Assembly: GCF_002813425.1 (NCBI RefSeq)
Contig: NZ_PHUL01000001.1
Location: forward strand, 3,169,001-3,233,000
Length of the DNA stretch: 64,000 bases
Source: Cellulophaga sp. RHA19
Lineage (GTDB): Bacteria > Bacteroidota > Bacteroidia > Flavobacteriales > Flavobacteriaceae
Reading direction: 5' to 3'
Shown: piece after piece, positions 38,846-48,221 of the stretch
Layout: every line of letters begins with the position of its first letter
How positions within the stretch are numbered: position 1 is the stretch's first letter
The notes under the pieces: model-generated
The model's database searches: none
What the model was told of the DNA's origin: nothing
What the model saw: only the letters and a program-made list of their open reading frames with translations
Translations under genes and position numbers: made by a program

Positions 38846-39310
38846 ATGATGCAGAAAAAAATCAATATTAAAAATAAAAGAGCTAGGTTTGAGTATGAGC
38901 TGTTAGATACTTATACAGCAGGCTTAGTTTTGTCTGGTACAGAAATAAAATCTATAAGAGAAGGTAAAGCAGCTATTACAGAAAGCTTTTGTGAATTTAA
39001 TGACAGAGGAGAACTTTTTATAATTAATATGCAGGTTGATGAGTACTCTCACGGATCTCACTACAATCACCAACCAAAAGCATCTAGAAAATTATTACTA
39101 AATAAAGGAGAGCTTAAAAAACTTGAAAAAGAAGTTAAAAATACAGGATTAACTATAGTACCGTTAAATTTATTTTTAAATGACAGAGGTTTGGCTAAAA
39201 TTAACATTGCATTAGCCAAAGGTAAAAAACTGCATGATAAAAGAGACTCTATAAAAGATAGAGACAATAAACGAGACTTAGACCGTATAAAAAAGAGCTT
39301 TAATAATTAG
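38846..39310 (+). CDS. smpB: SsrA-binding protein
   Basis: SmpB binds tmRNA and delivers it to stalled ribosomes. The 154-residue protein has the full family pattern: [41 protein letters not shown] and the C-terminal [15 protein letters not shown] tail. The start is ATG 38846 or 38849, and an in-frame TTG at 38837 lies inside the -7 element and is unlikely. The tmRNA gene itself was not seen in the window. The gene overlaps the end of the convergent pcm gene by four bases. Confidence 0.95.
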   Translation: MMQKKINIKNKRARFEYELLDTYTAGLVLSGTEIKSIREGKAAITESFCEFNDRGELFIINMQVDEYSHGSHYNHQPKASRKLLLNKGELKKLEKEVKNTGLTIVPLNLFLNDRGLAKINIALAKGKKLHDKRDSIKDRDNKRDLDRIKKSFNN

Positions 39311-39948
39311 TTTTTATTCTCTAACAGCGGTACAAATTTAAAAGAACCAAATTCTTGTTTCTCAAATTCTAAATCGGATTTACGCACAAATAAAGTCATT
39401 ATTTGGTCTTCTACTCCTACAGGTATCACCAACCTACCTCCTATTTTCAATTGTGCTAGTAATGGCTTAGGAACTATTGGCGCGCCAGCAGTAACAATAA
39501 TACCATCAAAAGGAGCTTCTTCTGGGTAACCTTTATAACCATCTCCTAAAATTGCCTTTTTAGGCCTAATTCCCATTTTAGGGAAAAACAGCTTATTTTT
39601 TTTAAATAATTGAGATTGCCTTTCTATAGTAAATACACGAGCACCTAACTGTAATAAAACAGCAGTTTGGTATCCACTTCCTGTTCCTATTTCTAAAATA
39701 ACATCATTAGGCTTTACCTCTAATAATTGTGATTGAAAAGCAACTGTGTAGGGCTGAGAAATAGTTTGCTCTGCACCTATAGGAAATGCTTTGTCTTGGT
39801 AAGCATGATCCTCAAAACTACTATCTAAAAACAAGTGTCTAGGAACCTTTTTTATAGCTTCAATAACCTTTGTATCTGTAATACCTTTTGCTACTAAAGT
39901 GTTAGCCAAAAGATTACGTTTACCACGATGTTTTAAGGTATCTTTCAA
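39307..39948 (-). CDS. pcm: Protein-L-isoaspartate O-methyltransferase
   Basis: Pcm repairs isoaspartyl residues in damaged proteins using S-adenosylmethionine. The 213-residue protein has [20 protein letters not shown], the substrate loop [17 protein letters not shown] motif I in [15 protein letters not shown] and IIVTAGAP. It is a single gene, convergent with smpB. Confidence 0.95.
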   Translation of the reverse strand: MKDTLKHRGKRNLLANTLVAKGITDTKVIEAIKKVPRHLFLDSSFEDHAYQDKAFPIGAEQTISQPYTVAFQSQLLEVKPNDVILEIGTGSGYQTAVLLQLGARVFTIERQSQLFKKNKLFFPKMGIRPKKAILGDGYKGYPEEAPFDGIIVTAGAPIVPKPLLAQLKIGGRLVIPVGVEDQIMTLFVRKSDLEFEKQEFGSFKFVPLLENKN

Positions 39949-40088
39949 AAGAGAATATTGGTTTAGTTTGAGCTACAAATTTAAGAATAAAAAGAAGATT
40001 TTATAGTAAAAACCAACTGTAGATATAAAATTAAAATTAGGTTTAATTAAAGTAATCAACATAGCAAGCCTAGTAGAAAGATTATATG

Positions 40089-40096
40089 TATTTTTG
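40089..40096 (+). promoter_or_regulatory. -7 element of the PhnA-type gene
   Basis: TATTTTTG matches TAnnTTTG exactly, 25 bases before the ATG at 40122. No -33 partner is clear. Confidence 0.45.
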
Positions 40097-40121
40097 GCAA
40101 TAATTAATAAAAAAATACCTA

Positions 40122-40700
40122 ATGAGCATTGAAAGAGAATTAAGTAAAAGAAGCCAAAACAAATGCGAACTTTGCTCCAATGAAGAAAACTTAAAAGCTT
40201 ACCAAGTTTCACCTACAAAAAATGGAGATTTACAAGATACAATATTTGCGTGCAACACGTGTATCACACAAATTGAAGATCCAGAACAAACAGACCCTAA
40301 TCACTGGAGATGTTTAAATGATAGTATGTGGAGTGAACAAATACCTGTACAGATTATTGCTTGGCGTATGCTAAACAGATTACGTAAAGAAGGTTGGCCA
40401 CAAGATCTTTTAGATATGATGTATTTAGATGATGATAATTTAGAATGGGCAAAAGCTACAGGTGAAGGTGAAGATCCTGAAGATAAAATAATACACAGAG
40501 ATAGTAATGGTGTTATTATTAATGCAGGTGATAGCGTAGTGCTTATTAAAGATTTACCTGTAAAAGGCTCTAGTATGGTTGCTAAAAGAGGTACTGCCGT
40601 ACGTAGAGTATCTTTAGATCATGAAAATGCAGAGTACATAGAAGGTAAAGTAGACGGGCAACAAATTGTGATTATTACTAAGTACGTAAAAAAGATATAA
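40122..40700 (+). CDS. PhnA/YjdM-family zinc-ribbon protein
   Basis: The 192-residue protein has a zinc ribbon in the N-terminal part (CELC at about residues 17-20 and CNTC near residue 45) and a C-terminal SH3-like PhnA domain beginning DSNGVIINAGDSVVLIKDL. E. coli PhnA (YjdM) has no proven link to phosphonate breakdown despite its name, so no pathway is assigned. It is followed by the PHP phosphatase gene 31 bases away and may share its transcript. Confidence 0.82.
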   Translation: MSIERELSKRSQNKCELCSNEENLKAYQVSPTKNGDLQDTIFACNTCITQIEDPEQTDPNHWRCLNDSMWSEQIPVQIIAWRMLNRLRKEGWPQDLLDMMYLDDDNLEWAKATGEGEDPEDKIIHRDSNGVIINAGDSVVLIKDLPVKGSSMVAKRGTAVRRVSLDHENAEYIEGKVDGQQIVIITKYVKKI

Positions 40701-40731
40701 GTACTAACAAATACTAAAGTACAAGCAAATA

Positions 40732-41472
40732 ATGTTTCATTTTTTTAGTAAAAAATATTTTTTAGTCGATTATTTAGAAGGCTGCACAGACATACACAAC
40801 CATATTTTACCAGGTATAGATGATGGTGCAAAAACACCAGATGAATCTTTAGAAATATTAGATGGCTTTAGTGACTTTGGAGTAACCAACTTTATATGCT
40901 CACCTCATATAATGAGTGGGTACTACCCTAATAATCCGCATACTATAGCTTCTTCTTTAGCTGTATTAAAGAATGAATTAAAAAATAAAAATAAAACAGG
41001 TTTTACTATAGATGCAGCCGCAGAACATATGGTAGATCCTTATTTTGAAGAGCTTATAGCAACTAAAGAATATATGCCTCTAAAGAAAGATTTTATACTA
41101 ATTGAAATGTCTTTTTTACAAGAATCAATAAACTTTAAAGAAGCTGTACAAAAATTAAATAAAATACCGTTGTCTCCTATCTTAGCCCATCCAGAACGCT
41201 ATGCATTTGCACATAACAGATTTAAAGATTACAATTATTATAAGGAGCTTGGTACATTTTTTCAATTAAACCTATTGTCTTTGTGTAATTATTATGGTCC
41301 AGATGTACACAAAACAGCTTTAAAGTTATTAGATAGCAAAATGTATAACTTTATTGGGTCAGACATACATAACATTAGACAATTAAAAGTCCTAAAGGAG
41401 ATTAAACTTCCGCTTAAAACAATAGAGTTGTTAAAACCTATTATAGAAAATACCAACTACAATTTTGGTTAA
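40732..41472 (+). CDS. PHP-family tyrosine-protein phosphatase of the capsule locus (CpsB/YwqE type)
   Basis: The 246-residue protein begins with the metal-binding motif DIHNHILPGIDDG and contains FICSPHIMSG, AAAEHMVDPYF, PILAHPERYAF and FIGSDIHN, which supply the His and Asp ligands of a PHP metal centre. Such phosphatases remove phosphate from the Tyr-rich tail of Wzc-type kinases and so control chain length or export. The partner kinase gene lies convergently 52 bases away (41525-43900), supporting this role. Confidence 0.9.
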   Translation: MFHFFSKKYFLVDYLEGCTDIHNHILPGIDDGAKTPDESLEILDGFSDFGVTNFICSPHIMSGYYPNNPHTIASSLAVLKNELKNKNKTGFTIDAAAEHMVDPYFEELIATKEYMPLKKDFILIEMSFLQESINFKEAVQKLNKIPLSPILAHPERYAFAHNRFKDYNYYKELGTFFQLNLLSLCNYYGPDVHKTALKLLDSKMYNFIGSDIHNIRQLKVLKEIKLPLKTIELLKPIIENTNYNFG

Positions 41473-41507
41473 AAAAAAAGTCCCAGTTAAAACTGGGACT
41501 TTTTTTA
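41473..41507. terminator. Bidirectional intrinsic terminator between the phosphatase and wzc genes
   Basis: AAAAAAAGTCCCAGTT and its complement around a two-base spacer, with A- and T-runs on the outside. It ends both convergent transcripts. Confidence 0.88.
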
Positions 41508-41524
41508 TGTTAATTAATGTGCAC

Positions 41525-43900
41525 TTATTTTTTAAATATATGCCACCATCTTTTTTTATTAATTCCATAACCATAGCCATATTTACCTCCGTAGCCTAAA
41601 TCAGATTCAGGAACATCATTAACAATAAAACTCAGGTTATTAATTTTACCCTCTTCTTTTAAATGAATTGGGTGCTGAATTACTTTATTTTCTGTAGAAC
41701 CAGCTCTAGTAACATATAGTAACTGATCTGCATACTTACTAATTAATAAGGTATCTGTAACTACAACCATAGGAGCTGTATCTACAATAACATAGTCATA
41801 TTGCTCTGATACTTCATCTAATAAAGTTTTCATTTTATCACTCATTAATAATTCTGCTGGGTTTGGCGGAATTTTACCTGAATAGATAATATCTAACTCT
41901 GTTTCACCATGCACAGTAGACTTAACAATATCTTGTATTTTAATGTTAGATGTTAAGTACTCTGTTAAACCTATGTTTTTTGTACGCTTATTTCCTTTTT
42001 CTTCAGATGGATCAAAAAACGTATACAGTTTAGGATTTCTAATGTCAGCACCTATCAATAATACTTTCTTATCTGTATTTGCAAAAATAAGAGCTAAGTT
42101 AGATGCTATAAAAGTTTTACCTTCTCCTGAAACACTAGAACTTAAATAAATAATATTATTCTTTTTACCATTGCTCTTTTTAGTATGCATCAAATAATCA
42201 ATATTTGTTCGCAAAATCCTAAAAGATTCTGCCTGCACAGATCTATCGTTCTTTTTAACTAAACTTGGTTTTTTACCCAAACTTGGTATCTCAGCTAAAA
42301 CAGGAATAGAACCAACTAACTTTTCTAAGTCTAATTTGTTATGAATTTTATTATCTAATAAATCACTAACATAAATAAACCCAAAAGGAATAAATAGACT
42401 TGCTACAATTGCTAACAAATAAATATTTCTTTTAACAGGGTAAACAGGTCCATAACCATAGTTATACGCATTATCTATAGTTTTTAATTTTGGCGTAGCT
42501 GAAGCAAAAGCTATTTGAGACTCTTCTCTTCTTTGCAATAAAAACAAATAAATACCCTCAATACTATTTTGCTTTCTGGCTATATCTGTTAACTTTCTTT
42601 GGTTTATAGGAGAGGTGTATAATTTAGATCTAAACTGACTCACTTGTTTACTTAAATTATTAACCTGTAATCCTAAGGCATTTTTAGTACTAGATAAACT
42701 AGAAGCTACCCCTTGTTTTATACCTGCCAATTGGCTATTTAACGCAAGAACTGCAGGGTTATTTGCACTAGCATTTTTCAATAAATTTTTTCTCGTAATA
42801 ACCAGTTCATTGTACTTATTTACAGCACTTGATATAGAAGGGTCTTGCATTACACCAGTTGGCAACACATCAAAACCTCCCTGGTTATCAACCTGATCTT
42901 TCATAGCATCAACAATTCCTAACTGTATCCTAGCACTTTCTAGCTCTTGACTACTAGAAGTACTCATACTATAATTTAAACTAGTTTCACCTTGAATATC
43001 TGATACACCCTTCTGACTTTTAAAATCCTGAGCTTCCTGATCGTAACTAGAAAGATTAGAGGCTATAACTTTAATTCTTTCATCTATAAAGTTAGATGTT
43101 TTGTCAGCTATCGCCTTTCTAGAGTCTAGTGCATTTTTATTAGATATTCTTATCAATTCATTTAAAATATCTTTTGCTTTTTGCTGATCATTATCTGTTA
43201 AACGTAAATCTAGCATTTTAGACCCTTTTTCTGTAGGTTCTATACTTACTTTAGCTCTGTAACCTTCTGCTATTATCTCAACAGGTAAAACAACCACCTT
43301 AAATTTTCTTCCTTTGTAATTTTTAACATCTTTAAAAGAAGGTGTTATTACAATATCACCTGCAGCTGTTTTAACTTTAGAACCAAATGTATACTTTTCT
43401 ACGTTTGATTCTTCTGTTTTAGAAAAACCAAATTTTTCTTCAGATATATAATTAATATAAAAAGAGAAGTTTGCTTTATCTACAATAGAGTCTTGCTCTA
43501 AAAAATTAAATGTAAATGGAGGTTTTTTATAGACTTCTGTTTCTAAAATTCTACCCTCTGTATATACCTTTACATTTAGATCTAAGTTTTTAACTACTTC
43601 AATAAAGTTAGATCTTGATTTTATAGACAATATTTCATCTAACACTTCTACATCACTGTCTGAAGAAAAGCCACCCATATCTTTTAAAACACTCAATTCA
43701 CTTTTAGATCCTTCTTCAGATAAAATTTGAATTTTAGCTATTGCGGAGTATTGCGGCGTTGAATAGCGTAAATAGATAAAAGCTAATGCCAGTGCCAAAA
43801 ACATTGAAAGTGCAAACCACTTCCAATTTTTGGTGTAATTTTTAATTATTTCTTTTATATCAATACCACTTTTAGTACTGCTTGTAGAATTTAAATCCAT
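41525..43900 (-). CDS. wzc: Polysaccharide co-polymerase / tyrosine autokinase (Wzc type)
   Basis: The 791-residue inner-membrane protein controls polymer length and export. An N-terminal Wzz domain lies between two membrane helices (about 33-52 and 495-515), with long coiled-coil regions in the periplasmic part. The cytoplasmic BY-kinase has Walker A SSVSGEGKT (near residue 595), Walker A' LLIGADIRNP and Walker B DYVIVDTAP. The C-terminus ends in a Tyr/Gly-rich autophosphorylation tail (YGGKYGYGYG). It is the last gene of the minus arm, after wza, and faces the phosphatase gene. Confidence 0.95.
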   Translation of the reverse strand: MDLNSTSSTKSGIDIKEIIKNYTKNWKWFALSMFLALALAFIYLRYSTPQYSAIAKIQILSEEGSKSELSVLKDMGGFSSDSDVEVLDEILSIKSRSNFIEVVKNLDLNVKVYTEGRILETEVYKKPPFTFNFLEQDSIVDKANFSFYINYISEEKFGFSKTEESNVEKYTFGSKVKTAAGDIVITPSFKDVKNYKGRKFKVVVLPVEIIAEGYRAKVSIEPTEKGSKMLDLRLTDNDQQKAKDILNELIRISNKNALDSRKAIADKTSNFIDERIKVIASNLSSYDQEAQDFKSQKGVSDIQGETSLNYSMSTSSSQELESARIQLGIVDAMKDQVDNQGGFDVLPTGVMQDPSISSAVNKYNELVITRKNLLKNASANNPAVLALNSQLAGIKQGVASSLSSTKNALGLQVNNLSKQVSQFRSKLYTSPINQRKLTDIARKQNSIEGIYLFLLQRREESQIAFASATPKLKTIDNAYNYGYGPVYPVKRNIYLLAIVASLFIPFGFIYVSDLLDNKIHNKLDLEKLVGSIPVLAEIPSLGKKPSLVKKNDRSVQAESFRILRTNIDYLMHTKKSNGKKNNIIYLSSSVSGEGKTFIASNLALIFANTDKKVLLIGADIRNPKLYTFFDPSEEKGNKRTKNIGLTEYLTSNIKIQDIVKSTVHGETELDIIYSGKIPPNPAELLMSDKMKTLLDEVSEQYDYVIVDTAPMVVVTDTLLISKYADQLLYVTRAGSTENKVIQHPIHLKEEGKINNLSFIVNDVPESDLGYGGKYGYGYGINKKRWWHIFKK

Positions 43901-43933
43901 AAAATTTAATCAATTATTTATGATTACTGTATT

Positions 43934-44722
43934 TTAGTTTCTTAACAAAACAACCACTGTAGTTGTTAGTGTTAATAATAAAGAAGCTACAGATAATGTT
44001 AAAGCTCTATTACCAGATTTAGATTCATTAACCTTAGACTTGTTTGGCTCTACATAAATTACGTCATTTTGTGTAAGGTAATATACAGGAGAATTTAAAA
44101 CCTCTTTTCTTGTTAAATCTATACGCGTAGACACTTTTGTGCCATTAAAATCTCGCATTACTAAAACATTGGTTCTGTTACCAGTAATATCTAAATCACC
44201 AGCCAAGCCTAAAGCCTGTAAAATTGTTATACGCTGCCCCGGTATGTAGTATGTACCTGGAGTTCTAACCTGTCCTAAAACAGTAACATTAAAACCGTCT
44301 AAAGCCACAAGTACTTGCGGATCTTTTAAAAGACCTCCATCTATTAATTTACTTCTTATAGACGCTTTAACTTCTGGTATAGACATTCCTAATACTTTTT
44401 GTGATCCCAAGACCGGTAATGTAATATTACCATCTACATCAACTAAATAATAAGTCATTCCTGCAGACTCTTGCTCTCCACTAGCAGTTACACCAGTAGA
44501 CATGTTAAAAGGAGCACTTGCAATTGGGTTTTCACTTGTAATATTTAAAGCTACTTTATCTCCTACTTTCAACCTTGGAGTATATGTTTCTGTGTCTACC
44601 ATTGTTTCAAACGCAGATAAGTTTTGAAAATAAACTACATCCTTTTTAGATGCACAAGAAATAGTCATTACAATAGCAAGTAATGGAATAGACTTTTTTA
44701 ATATAGATTTAACGGTTTTCAT
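43934..44722 (-). CDS. wza: Polysaccharide export lipoprotein (Wza type)
   Basis: The 262-residue outer-membrane export protein has a lipoprotein signal (AIVMTISCAS, Cys23). The Poly_export domain (about 45-140, with PRLKVGDKVALNITSENP and YYLVDVDGNITLPVLG) is followed by an SLBB domain (about 145-230, VTVLGQVRTPGTYYIPG). A C-terminal hydrophobic segment (LTLSVASLLLTLTTTVVVLL) is presumably the outer-membrane helix. It sits 33 bases upstream of wzc, its normal partner. Confidence 0.93.
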   Translation of the reverse strand: MKTVKSILKKSIPLLAIVMTISCASKKDVVYFQNLSAFETMVDTETYTPRLKVGDKVALNITSENPIASAPFNMSTGVTASGEQESAGMTYYLVDVDGNITLPVLGSQKVLGMSIPEVKASIRSKLIDGGLLKDPQVLVALDGFNVTVLGQVRTPGTYYIPGQRITILQALGLAGDLDITGNRTNVLVMRDFNGTKVSTRIDLTRKEVLNSPVYYLTQNDVIYVEPNKSKVNESKSGNRALTLSVASLLLTLTTTVVVLLRN

Positions 44723-44739
44723 ATTCTAGTTTTACTAAG

Positions 44740-46671
44740 TTAGTTAATGTTTGTTAGTATTTTATTCTCTTTAGTTACAGCAAGCTCCTTATCTATTTCA
44801 CATAAATCTGAATTACTAGAAATAAACTCTGGCACTATTTGCTTCATTAAGTTTACAGTATTTGGTTTAAAAAACATATTATTAATACACAACTCATCAA
44901 TTAAAGAGCGTGTTTTAATATAATCTAATTCTCTCACCTTGCTTATCATAATTTTTTTATGATACGTTGGCATTGTATTTTCCCCGTTGGCTAACAACTC
45001 TTCGTACAGCTTTTCACCAGGTCTTAAACCCGTAATTTTTATATCCATTTCTTCTGGATACTTTAAACCACAAAGCTTAATCATATTTTTAGCTAGATCA
45101 AATATTTTAACAGATTTACCCATATCAAATATAAAAATCTCTCCACCTTCTCCCATTGCACCTGCCTCTAAAACTAATTGAGATGCTTCAGGAATAGTCA
45201 TAAAAAAACGAGTTACATCTTTATGAGTTACCGTTAAGGGACCTCCCTTGTCTATTTGTTTTTTAAACAATGGAATTACAGAACCATTAGAACCAAGTAC
45301 ATTACCAAAACGAGTTGTAATAAACTTTGTCTTCTTTTCTTGTTGCATACAACTAATATACATTTCTGCAATACGCTTAGTACCTCCCATTACATTAGTA
45401 GGGTTAACAGCTTTATCTGTAGATACAAAAACAAACTTATCTACATTGTGTTGTACAGATAAATCTGCCAAAACTTTAGTACCAGCTACATTAATTTTTA
45501 TAGCCTCATAAGAGTTGTATTCCATCAAAGGCACATGTTTATATGCTGCTGCATGAAACACAATATTAGGCTTATGCTCGCTAAAAATATGATTTAATCT
45601 ATTTTTATCTCTAATATCGCCTACAATAGGAAAAAAGTTATGGTATCCATTTTGTTTTAATTCTTGCTGTAGGTCATACAAGGCAGACTCTGCCTGATCT
45701 ATAACTATTAAAGCTTTGTAGTTATACTTGCATATTTGCCTAACTAACTCACTACCAATAGACCCTGCACCGCCAGTAACCACAACAACTTTATCCTTTA
45801 ACTCATCAGAGATTTTAGAATTTTCAATGTTAATTGGTGCTCTATCTAGTAAATCTTCAATCTGTACTTGCTTAATCTGAGAAAATTTAAGCTCACCGTT
45901 GATCCAATCTTCAACTGGAGGTACAATTTTCACCTTAACAGGATAATCTACCATACCCTCAACCAACTCTCTAAGTGCAGTTGGGTTAATATTCTGAATT
46001 GAAAAAATTACCTCAGATATATCATTGCTTACTAAAAATTGCTCGTTTAATTCACTTTTAGCGTAAACAATAACTCCGTTTATACTTTTTCCTACTTTTT
46101 TATTGTTATTATCTACATAACCAACAACTTTTACATTAGATTTAGAATGGTTAGTTATTGCACTGTGAGTTATAATACCAGATTCTCCTGCTCCGTAAAT
46201 TAAAACTCTTTTTGTATTATGTAGACTTTTATTTACAATAGTGTTATACATTGCTTTAAACAAGTATCTAGATGCAGATAATGCTAAAAAAGCAATTAAA
46301 CTATGTACAATAATAATTTGTAAAGGGATGGTAGTCCAGCTAAAAACATCTAATTTTTTATTCGCTAAAACTAGTAATATCATTAAAATACTAGATAAAC
46401 ATATAGCATTAAAAATATTATAAACATCTTTTACACCAGTATGCCTAACTACTCCTTTATAAGAACCAGTTATTAAAAAGGCTAAAGCTGCAACTACAGC
46501 CACTATTGGTATTTGAAAAGGCAACTGGGCAACATCAAACTCTAGTGTTAAGTTGTATCTTATTAAATACGATAGTATAAAAGCTACTACCATAATTACA
46601 ACATCTATTGCTAAAACTAGCCATTTAGAGGCATACCTAGTAACATTATTATTTAAGTAATTCTTAATCAT
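44740..46671 (-). CDS. UDP-N-acetylhexosamine 4,6-dehydratase, membrane type (WbpM/CapD/PglF)
   Basis: The 643-residue protein has four N-terminal membrane helices (about 15-130), a CoA-binding-like domain with IYGAGESG, and a C-terminal SDR domain with VTGGAGSIGSE (about 298-308). The SDR YxxxK motif is replaced by MxxxK (NVMGGTKR), which is characteristic of WbpM-type dehydratases. The expected reaction is UDP-GlcNAc to UDP-4-keto-6-deoxy-GlcNAc, the precursor of bacillosamine or QuiNAc and FucNAc. The aminotransferase gene upstream overlaps it by four bases, which supports a 4-amino product. Confidence 0.93.
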   Translation of the reverse strand: MIKNYLNNNVTRYASKWLVLAIDVVIMVVAFILSYLIRYNLTLEFDVAQLPFQIPIVAVVAALAFLITGSYKGVVRHTGVKDVYNIFNAICLSSILMILLVLANKKLDVFSWTTIPLQIIIVHSLIAFLALSASRYLFKAMYNTIVNKSLHNTKRVLIYGAGESGIITHSAITNHSKSNVKVVGYVDNNNKKVGKSINGVIVYAKSELNEQFLVSNDISEVIFSIQNINPTALRELVEGMVDYPVKVKIVPPVEDWINGELKFSQIKQVQIEDLLDRAPINIENSKISDELKDKVVVVTGGAGSIGSELVRQICKYNYKALIVIDQAESALYDLQQELKQNGYHNFFPIVGDIRDKNRLNHIFSEHKPNIVFHAAAYKHVPLMEYNSYEAIKINVAGTKVLADLSVQHNVDKFVFVSTDKAVNPTNVMGGTKRIAEMYISCMQQEKKTKFITTRFGNVLGSNGSVIPLFKKQIDKGGPLTVTHKDVTRFFMTIPEASQLVLEAGAMGEGGEIFIFDMGKSVKIFDLAKNMIKLCGLKYPEEMDIKITGLRPGEKLYEELLANGENTMPTYHKKIMISKVRELDYIKTRSLIDELCINNMFFKPNTVNLMKQIVPEFISSNSDLCEIDKELAVTKENKILTNIN

Positions 46672-47795
46672 AAAAACTGAGACTTAATTTTATCTACTAC
46701 TCTTTGCAAGTCTTTTTGTTCTAAATTAGATCCGCTAGGCAAACATAACCCTTTTTCAAAAAGATCCTCTGAAGTTCCATCCATATAACTAGCACTAGCG
46801 TTAAAAACAGGTTGTAAGTGCATTGGTTTCCACAACGGACGAGACTCTATGTTTTCATCCAATAATGCTAATCTAACTTTTTCTCTAATTTCAAAAGACG
46901 GCAACAAAATACAGCTTAACCATCTATTAGAATAGAAGCCATCTGGCTCATTTAAAAATTCGATTTCATTTATTGTATGTAAATTATCATAATAAAATTG
47001 ATAATTAGCTCTTCTGGCCGCTACTCTATCATTTAGCACTAACATTTGCCCACGACCAATACCTGCCAGTACATTACTCATTCTATAATTATAGCCAACA
47101 ACACTATGTTGGTAATGCGGTGCATCCTCCCTTGCCTGTGTAGCTAAAAAAACTGCTTTATTTTTAATTGCCTCGTCTTTTGTTACTAATGCTCCACCAC
47201 CAGATGTAGTTATTATTTTATTTCCATTAAAAGATAAAATACCAATTGCACCAAAACTTCCACATTGTACACCATTATGCGTACTTCCAAAAGCTTCTGC
47301 ACTATCTTCTACAACAGGTATATTAAACTCTTTTGCTACAGCAGATATTTCATTAACTTTATACGGCATACCATACAAATGTACAGCTACAATTGCCTTA
47401 GGCTTTTTACCCTTAACAATTCTATCTTGAATAGCCTTCTTTAATAATACAGGAGACATATTCCATGTATCTTTTTCACTATCTATAAAAACCGGATTAG
47501 CTCCTAAGTATTTAATAGGATTGGCCGACGCTGAAAAAGTGAATGTTTGGCATAATACTTCGTCACCAGCACCTACTCCTAAAATTTCCAACGCTAAATG
47601 TATAGCTCCTGTACCAGAGCTTAGAGCAGCTACGTGTACATTATTATCTATATAATTTGCAATATCATTTTCAAATGAAGTTACATTTGGTCCAAGTGGT
47701 GCAATCCAATTGGTATCAAAAGCTTCTTTTACAAATTTTTGCTCATCGCCTCCCATGTGCGGAGAAGACAACCATATTTTACTTTGTTCTGGCAT
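46668..47795 (-). CDS. DegT/DnrJ/EryC1-family sugar aminotransferase
   Basis: The 375-residue PLP enzyme has SSGTGAIHLALEILGVG, VVEDSAEAFGS and the PLP Lys in SFNGNKIITTSGGG (near residue 192). It would transaminate a UDP-4-keto sugar, and with the dehydratase directly downstream (ATGA overlap) makes a UDP-4-amino-4,6-dideoxy-HexNAc, as PglE and PglF do. The usual third gene, an N-acetyltransferase of PglD type, is not adjacent. It is the first gene of the minus arm and starts at the 426-base divergent region. Confidence 0.92.
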   Translation of the reverse strand: MPEQSKIWLSSPHMGGDEQKFVKEAFDTNWIAPLGPNVTSFENDIANYIDNNVHVAALSSGTGAIHLALEILGVGAGDEVLCQTFTFSASANPIKYLGANPVFIDSEKDTWNMSPVLLKKAIQDRIVKGKKPKAIVAVHLYGMPYKVNEISAVAKEFNIPVVEDSAEAFGSTHNGVQCGSFGAIGILSFNGNKIITTSGGGALVTKDEAIKNKAVFLATQAREDAPHYQHSVVGYNYRMSNVLAGIGRGQMLVLNDRVAARRANYQFYYDNLHTINEIEFLNEPDGFYSNRWLSCILLPSFEIREKVRLALLDENIESRPLWKPMHLQPVFNASASYMDGTSEDLFEKGLCLPSGSNLEQKDLQRVVDKIKSQFL

Positions 47796-48221
47796 AGTGT
47801 TTATTAACTGGTATTACTGTTATTCCAAATTAAGAACAACAAAGTCAAATTTATTGCAATTTCCCTCAATATTATATAACTAGTTTATTAATTCGGTAAA
47901 GATTAGTAAAAATCGTTTAAATACGATTTTTACTCCTATATGAAAGCCATATACTTTAGCACACCACTACTCTTCAACTATAATGCCACAATATATAACA
48001 TCTTATCTAAAACACTTAATCACACCCTAAAAACAAGCACTACGCAAGTAGCTATAACTTAAAAAAAACACCACAAAATATTTACGCAAACGTTTTATAA
48101 AAATACGAGATGAAAACTTTAACCACTATAAATTACAATTCATCGGAAATAACATTGTTCTAAAGTAAAAAAGCAGTTATTTCGTGCTTTTAATTACACT
48201 TTTGCATTTCAAAATAAACAA
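47796..48221. other. Divergent control region of the polysaccharide locus
   Basis: These 426 bases lie between the two divergent arms and contain no gene. They hold a perfect 12-bp inverted repeat (47905-47934). TTTCGTG and ACACTTTTG, about 20 bases apart just upstream of 48222, may form a weak promoter for the plus arm. AT-rich TTTG-containing sequence upstream of the aminotransferase start could serve the minus arm. No upxY-like antiterminator gene is present. Confidence 0.6.
47905..47934. promoter_or_regulatory. Perfect 12-bp inverted repeat in the polysaccharide control region
   Basis: AGTAAAAATCGT and its exact complement flank TTAAAT. It lies about 110 bases upstream of the minus arm and about 290 bases upstream of the plus arm and has no T-tract long enough to be a clear terminator. 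An operator or a structured leader RNA is possible. Confidence 0.5.

Noticed and set aside
44987..45511. Plus-strand frames of 64-87 codons opposite the WbpM/CapD gene
   Set aside because: They are antisense to the conserved SDR domain and lack features of a real gene.
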